NCBI GenBank assembly: GCA_016296235.1
Contig: JAEDJR010000130.1
Location: 1-5,458 of the forward strand
Source of the DNA: Oscillospiraceae bacterium
Lineage (GTDB): Bacteria > Bacillota > Clostridia > Oscillospirales > Oscillospiraceae
DNA: 5,458 bases
Direction: 5' to 3'
The notes beneath the pieces were generated by a model. It worked only from the letters and a program-made list of their open reading frames with translations. It did no database searches and was not told where the DNA came from. Made by a program: the position numbers and the translations under genes. This document shows, piece after piece, positions 3,930 through 5,458 of this stretch (position 1 is its first letter; each line of letters opens with the position of its first letter).

Positions 3930-5458
3930 ATGAAAATTATCAAGCGCAACGGTTCCGAGGCCGTATTTGACATCGAGAAAATTGAAAACGCCGTCACCAA
4001 GGCCAACAACGCTGTGGAAGAGTCCGAGCGCATGACGCCCATGCAGATCAAGCGCATCGCCCAGAGCGTGGAGCTGGCTTGCCAGGAAATGAACCGCAGC
4101 CTGGGTGTGGAGGAAATCCAGGATCTGGTGGAAAAGCAGATCATGGCCCACGGCGCGTTTGAGGTGGCCAAGCACTACATCACCTACCGCTATACCCGCA
4201 GTCTGGTCCGCCGGAGCAACACCACCGACGACCGGATCCTGAGCCTCATCGAGTGCAACAACGAAGAGGTCAAGCAGGAAAACGCCAACAAGAACCCCAC
4301 GGTCAACGCCGTGCAGCGGGATTATATGGCAGGCGAGGTGTCCAAGGACATCACCCGGCGGCTTCTGCTGCCCCAGGATATTGTGGAAGCCCATGAGTCC
4401 GGCATCATCCATTTCCACGATTCCGATTACTACGCCCAGCATATGCACAACTGCGACCTGGTCAATCTGGACGACATGCTGCAGAACGGCACCGTCATCT
4501 CCGGCACCCTGATCGAGAAGCCCCACAGCTTCTCCACGGCCTGCAACATCGCCACCCAGATCATCGCCCAGGTGGCCTCCAACCAGTACGGCGGCCAGTC
4601 CATTTCCCTGACCCACCTGGCCCCCTTTGTCCAGGTCAGCCGGGAAAAGATCCGCAAGACCGTGGAGCAGGAGCTGGCGGCCTTCGGCGTCACCGCCACG
4701 GAAGAGGCCATTTCCAAGGTGGTGGAGGACCGGCTGCGGGATGAAATCCGCCGCGGCGTCCAGACCATCCAGTATCAGGTGGTCACCCTCATGACCACCA
4801 ACGGCCAGGCCCCCTTCATCACCGTGTTCATGTACCTCAACGAGGCCCGCAGCGAGCAGGAGAAAAAGGATCTGGCGGTCATCATCGAAGAAACCCTGCG
4901 CCAGCGCTACGAGGGCGTGAAGAACGAAAAGGGCGTGTGGATCACCCCCGCCTTCCCCAAGCTGATCTATGTTCTGGAAGAGGACAACATCCATGCGGAT
5001 TCTCCCTACTGGTATCTGACCAAGCTGGCGGCCAAGTGCACTGCCAAGCGCATGGTGCCGGACTATATTTCCGAGAAGAAGATGCTGGAGCTGAAGGTGG
5101 ACAAAAACGGCGAAGGCCATTGCTACACCTGCATGGGCTGCCGCTCCTTCCTGACTCCCTATGTGGACGAGAACGGAAAGCCCAAGTACTACGGCCGCTT
5201 CAACCAGGGCGTCGTCACCATCAACCTGGTGGACGTGGCTCTGTCCTCCGGCCGGGATGTGAACAAATTCTGGAGCATCTTCGACGAGCGGCTGGAGCTG
5301 TGCCACCGGGCCCTGATGTGCCGCCACGAACGGCTCAAGGGAACCCTGTCCGACGCCGCCCCCATTCTGTGGCAGTACGGCGCTCTGGCCCGGCTGCCCA
5401 AGGGCGAGCCCATCGACAAGCTGCTCTACGGCGGCTACTCCACCATCTCCCTGGGCTA
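3930..5458 (+). CDS. nrdD: Anaerobic (class III) ribonucleoside-triphosphate reductase, large N-terminal part
   Basis: 509 complete codons run off the right edge; full-length NrdD is about 700 residues. The enzyme makes deoxynucleotides from NTPs without oxygen, using a glycyl radical installed by the radical-SAM activase NrdG. Residues 2-90 (KIIKRNGSEAVFDIEKIENA and on) form an ATP-cone allosteric domain. The catalytic barrel follows: FHDSDYYAQHMHNCDLVNL (162-180) contains Cys175, the expected second active-site cysteine; FSTACNIATQI is at 201-211; MGCRSFL (402-408) contains Cys404, the likely thiyl-radical residue. Cys398 and Cys401 precede it as CxxCxxC. The end reads GGYSTISLG, shortly before the barrel motif that usually continues YAGL. 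The zinc site and glycyl-radical loop lie outside. AGGGAG at 3919-3924, five bases from ATG 3930, sets the start. Regulation is probably by NrdR. nrdG is commonly next; it cannot be checked here. Confidence 0.97.
   Translation, partial: MKIIKRNGSEAVFDIEKIENAVTKANNAVEESERMTPMQIKRIAQSVELACQEMNRSLGVEEIQDLVEKQIMAHGAFEVAKHYITYRYTRSLVRRSNTTDDRILSLIECNNEEVKQENANKNPTVNAVQRDYMAGEVSKDITRRLLLPQDIVEAHESGIIHFHDSDYYAQHMHNCDLVNLDDMLQNGTVISGTLIEKPHSFSTACNIATQIIAQVASNQYGGQSISLTHLAPFVQVSREKIRKTVEQELAAFGVTATEEAISKVVEDRLRDEIRRGVQTIQYQVVTLMTTNGQAPFITVFMYLNEARSEQEKKDLAVIIEETLRQRYEGVKNEKGVWITPAFPKLIYVLEEDNIHADSPYWYLTKLAAKCTAKRMVPDYISEKKMLELKVDKNGEGHCYTCMGCRSFLTPYVDENGKPKYYGRFNQGVVTINLVDVALSSGRDVNKFWSIFDERLELCHRALMCRHERLKGTLSDAAPILWQYGALARLPKGEPIDKLLYGGYSTISLG

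Noticed and set aside
3771..5327. 518-codon open frame on the minus strand opposite nrdD
   Set aside because: It is antisense to a clear nrdD along its length, is rich in His, Gly, Val and Leu as expected from reverse reading of GC-rich codons, extends through the nrdD promoter, and shows no recognisable domain.

Overview
The window looks like chromosomal DNA from a moderately high-GC Clostridia member, probably a gut Oscillospirales/Ruminococcaceae-type anaerobe. The reasons are an oxygen-sensitive class III ribonucleotide reductase, an ECF-type riboflavin transporter under an FMN riboswitch, a CdaR/PucR-type regulator with a sequence style common in that order, a DUF4830 protein, consistent AGGAGG-like ribosome binding sites, and GC-rich codons beside AT-rich intergenic regions. 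The taxon is inferred from these features; no marker gene is present.

Layout, left to right. (1) 1-536, minus strand: N-terminal 178 residues of a CdaR/PucR-like regulator, running off the left edge, with a clear sigma-A promoter at 592-620 lying inside an imperfect inverted repeat. (2) 748-1452, minus: a complete RsuA/RluB-family pseudouridine synthase. (3) 1509-1985, plus: a membrane-anchored DUF4830 protein, divergent from (2). (4) 1987-2472, minus: a SLOG/DUF1273 (YpsA-like) protein, convergent with (3) and separated from it by one base. (5) 2591-3567, plus: promoter, FMN riboswitch, intrinsic terminator and ribU (riboflavin ECF S component), closed by a strong 20-bp hairpin terminator at 3622-3670. 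(6) 3671-3929: a regulatory region with an imperfect direct repeat, a near-consensus promoter and three NrdR-box-like palindromes. (7) 3930-5458, plus: nrdD, first 509 residues, running off the right edge; the glycyl-radical C-terminus and any nrdG lie outside.

The genes are mostly separate units, not one pathway. Two are regulated circuits readable from DNA alone: riboflavin uptake switched off by FMN through transcription termination, and anaerobic dNTP synthesis probably repressed by NrdR through a tandem box pair just downstream of the nrdD start site. No mobile element, CRISPR array, rRNA or tRNA was seen. I did not find a clearly new system. The least explained items are the repeat structure upstream of nrdD, the inverted repeat around the regulator promoter, the N-terminal extension of RibU and the leader of the SLOG gene.
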